Origin: Helicobacteraceae bacterium
GTDB lineage: Bacteria; Campylobacterota; Campylobacteria; Campylobacterales; SZUA-545
DNA: 12,680 nucleotides
Direction of reading: 5' to 3'
Assembly (NCBI GenBank): GCA_031273735.1
Contig: JAISRI010000168.1
Coordinates: 1 to 12,680, forward strand
Numbering within the stretch: the first letter of the stretch is position 1; each line of letters begins with the position of its first letter. Positions 11,751-12,680 of the stretch are shown here, in pieces. The notes below the pieces were generated by a model that worked only from the letters and a program-made list of their open reading frames with translations, did no database searches and was not told where the DNA came from. The translations under genes were made by a program, and so were the position numbers.

Positions 11751-12638
11751 TTAGTAACGCTTAAGTTTCTTGATTTCCGCTACGGAGTCTTCAAGGTTTA
11801 GCAACTCTTCTCGCGAAATGTATGGGATAATTTTATCCACGGCTTTTGAAAAGAACTCGTTAAGAAGTTCCGCGACGACTTTTTCGGTATTATCGGTAAT
11901 CGAGGCGGGCGCTTTCATTTTCAGTAGCATCGTATCAGCTGCGTCGGCTCCCTTTTCTCTGATCTGAACCTCGTAAACGTAATCTTTAACGGATATTTTT
12001 AGATCGGCAAGATTGATCCGCTTATTGATCATCGTTTCTGACGATAAAGGTTCCGTAAACCTAACGAAAAATTCGCCAACCAACGTTAAAGTACCTTTTT
12101 GGGAATAATAAAGGTCGTCGATAACCTTACCCGTGCTAAGTCCAGAATCGACGAAATTGATCGTCAAATATGGCGTAGCGGCAAGATACGCCTCTCTCTT
12201 TTCAGGTTGCGTCATATCGTTAAACGTCTTGAATGGACCGGTTGTATTGAATCCCTTTTTGTTGAGAATGTCCAAAAATACCTGCTCGAAAGCGTTGCTA
12301 AGCAGGGTCTGGTGTAGTTGGACAAAGTGATTGTTAGCGACGTATCCCTGTACCCTTTTCGCTTGTATAAACTGCGCTAGCGCCGACTGATTACCCGCAT
12401 TAACGGCGGGAGCGCTTACGTTCGGAACGACAATTTGCGGCGCGACGACGGCAATAACATACTTCGTTTTTGCCTCTTGCTTGAGCGATACCGTCTTGTA
12501 ATTTGTGGCGGCAGACTCTTTATTAACGGGGATCTTTACGGCGCAACCAGTAAGGCTAAAAAGCCCGATTAGCCCAATAAGGGCGGCGGCGACAATTTTA
12601 CTTGCCGAAAACGGGGGGGGGGGGGGGTAACGCCCCAC
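11751..12638 (-). CDS. HpaA-family outer-membrane lipoprotein, probably phase-variable
   Basis: A 295-residue lipoprotein resembling H. pylori HpaA, the flagellar-sheath/surface lipoprotein first described as a neuraminyllactose-binding hemagglutinin. The signal core (S-K-I-V-A-A-A-L-I-G-L-I-G-L-F-S) leads to lipobox L-T-G-C with Cys32. HpaA-like traits are a R-E-A-Y-L-A-A segment mid-protein, a F-V-R-F-T-E-P-L-S-S-E-T strand, a L-A-D-L-K-I-S-V stretch, and a C-terminal helix ending in N-L-E-D-S-V-A-E-I-K-K-L-K-R. Adhesin function is not proven for the family. The first codons run through 15 C, giving Pro5-Pro9. The only start in the present frame is a GTG at 12638 without a ribosome binding site, preceded in frame by a TAA at 12650-12648. 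No other ATG, GTG or TTG lies in frame before the lipobox. The gene may therefore currently be out of frame with its real start. It contains no CGATCG. Confidence 0.82.
   Translation of the reverse strand: MGRYPPPPPFSASKIVAAALIGLIGLFSLTGCAVKIPVNKESAATNYKTVSLKQEAKTKYVIAVVAPQIVVPNVSAPAVNAGNQSALAQFIQAKRVQGYVANNHFVQLHQTLLSNAFEQVFLDILNKKGFNTTGPFKTFNDMTQPEKREAYLAATPYLTINFVDSGLSTGKVIDDLYYSQKGTLTLVGEFFVRFTEPLSSETMINKRINLADLKISVKDYVYEVQIREKGADAADTMLLKMKAPASITDNTEKVVAELLNEFFSKAVDKIIPYISREELLNLEDSVAEIKKLKRY
12613..12627. repeat. 15-base G/C homopolymer tract (contingency-locus type)
   Basis: An uninterrupted run of 15 G on the plus strand, read as C in the HpaA-like gene, covering its codons 4-9. It is far longer than any other homopolymer in the window. 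Runs of this length mutate by slipped-strand mispairing and switch genes on and off in Campylobacter and Helicobacter. Confidence 0.9.
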
Positions 12639-12680
12639 CGGAACAATTTAAGCAATAAAGCAGCGTTTTGTGTGTGTAAC

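Noticed and set aside
12670..12677. A short GTGTGTGT dinucleotide run at the right edge.
   Set aside because: Only about four units, too short to be a convincing slippage locus; kept apart from the 15-base G tract.
1..12680. Search for CRISPR arrays, insertion sequences, phage genes and attachment sites beside the tRNA.
   Set aside because: No regularly spaced repeats, transposase or integrase motifs, or tRNA 3'-end duplication were seen.

Overview
The window looks like a chromosomal segment of a Campylobacterota (epsilonproteobacterial) organism, possibly Helicobacter-like and host-associated. The evidence is an HpaA-family lipoprotein at the right end, a G/C homopolymer tract of the kind used for phase variation in Campylobacter and Helicobacter, promoters with a clear -10 but little -35, and compact overlapping genes. 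Base composition looks roughly balanced by eye, higher in GC than H. pylori or C. jejuni. No 16S or ribosomal gene is present, so the placement is an inference.

Layout. Positions 1-208 hold the 3' end of an unrecognised plus-strand gene, closed by a hairpin shared with the converging minus-strand operon. That operon (2865 to 241) runs aspartate aminotransferase, a shortened sigma-54-activator-like protein with a Fis-type helix-turn-helix, then a PAS-domain protein, each overlapping the next. Next come a secreted SGNH/GDSL hydrolase and a tRNA-Arg with anticodon GCG, both on the minus strand. A small exported, cysteine-free protein follows on the plus strand. The minus strand then carries an unrecognised 218-residue protein and MutS2. 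Divergent from MutS2 on the plus strand are glyceraldehyde-3-phosphate dehydrogenase, an ATP-type 6-phosphofructokinase, a DUF815 AAA ATPase and diaminopimelate epimerase. The right end carries two minus-strand lipoproteins, a small unknown one and the HpaA-like one.

How it fits together. The gap and pfkA genes form a glycolytic pair, although a strong hairpin terminator and a separate promoter lie between them. aspB and dapF belong to aspartate/lysine and peptidoglycan precursor metabolism. The rest is a mix of regulation, DNA maintenance and cell-envelope genes. No mobile element, CRISPR array or phage gene is visible.

The most noteworthy signals are: (1) a 15-base G/C tract at the start of the HpaA-like gene, whose only usable start in the current frame is a poor GTG; (2) extreme over-representation of CGATCG (about 56 copies) and of the HIP1-like octamer GCGATCGC (11 copies), with two CGATCG-free zones over the unknown 218-residue gene and the HpaA-like gene; (3) a tRNA-Arg with G34; (4) an activator-like regulator lacking the GAFTGA region next to a PAS protein without kinase motifs; and (5) a phosphofructokinase in a lineage whose best-known members lack it.
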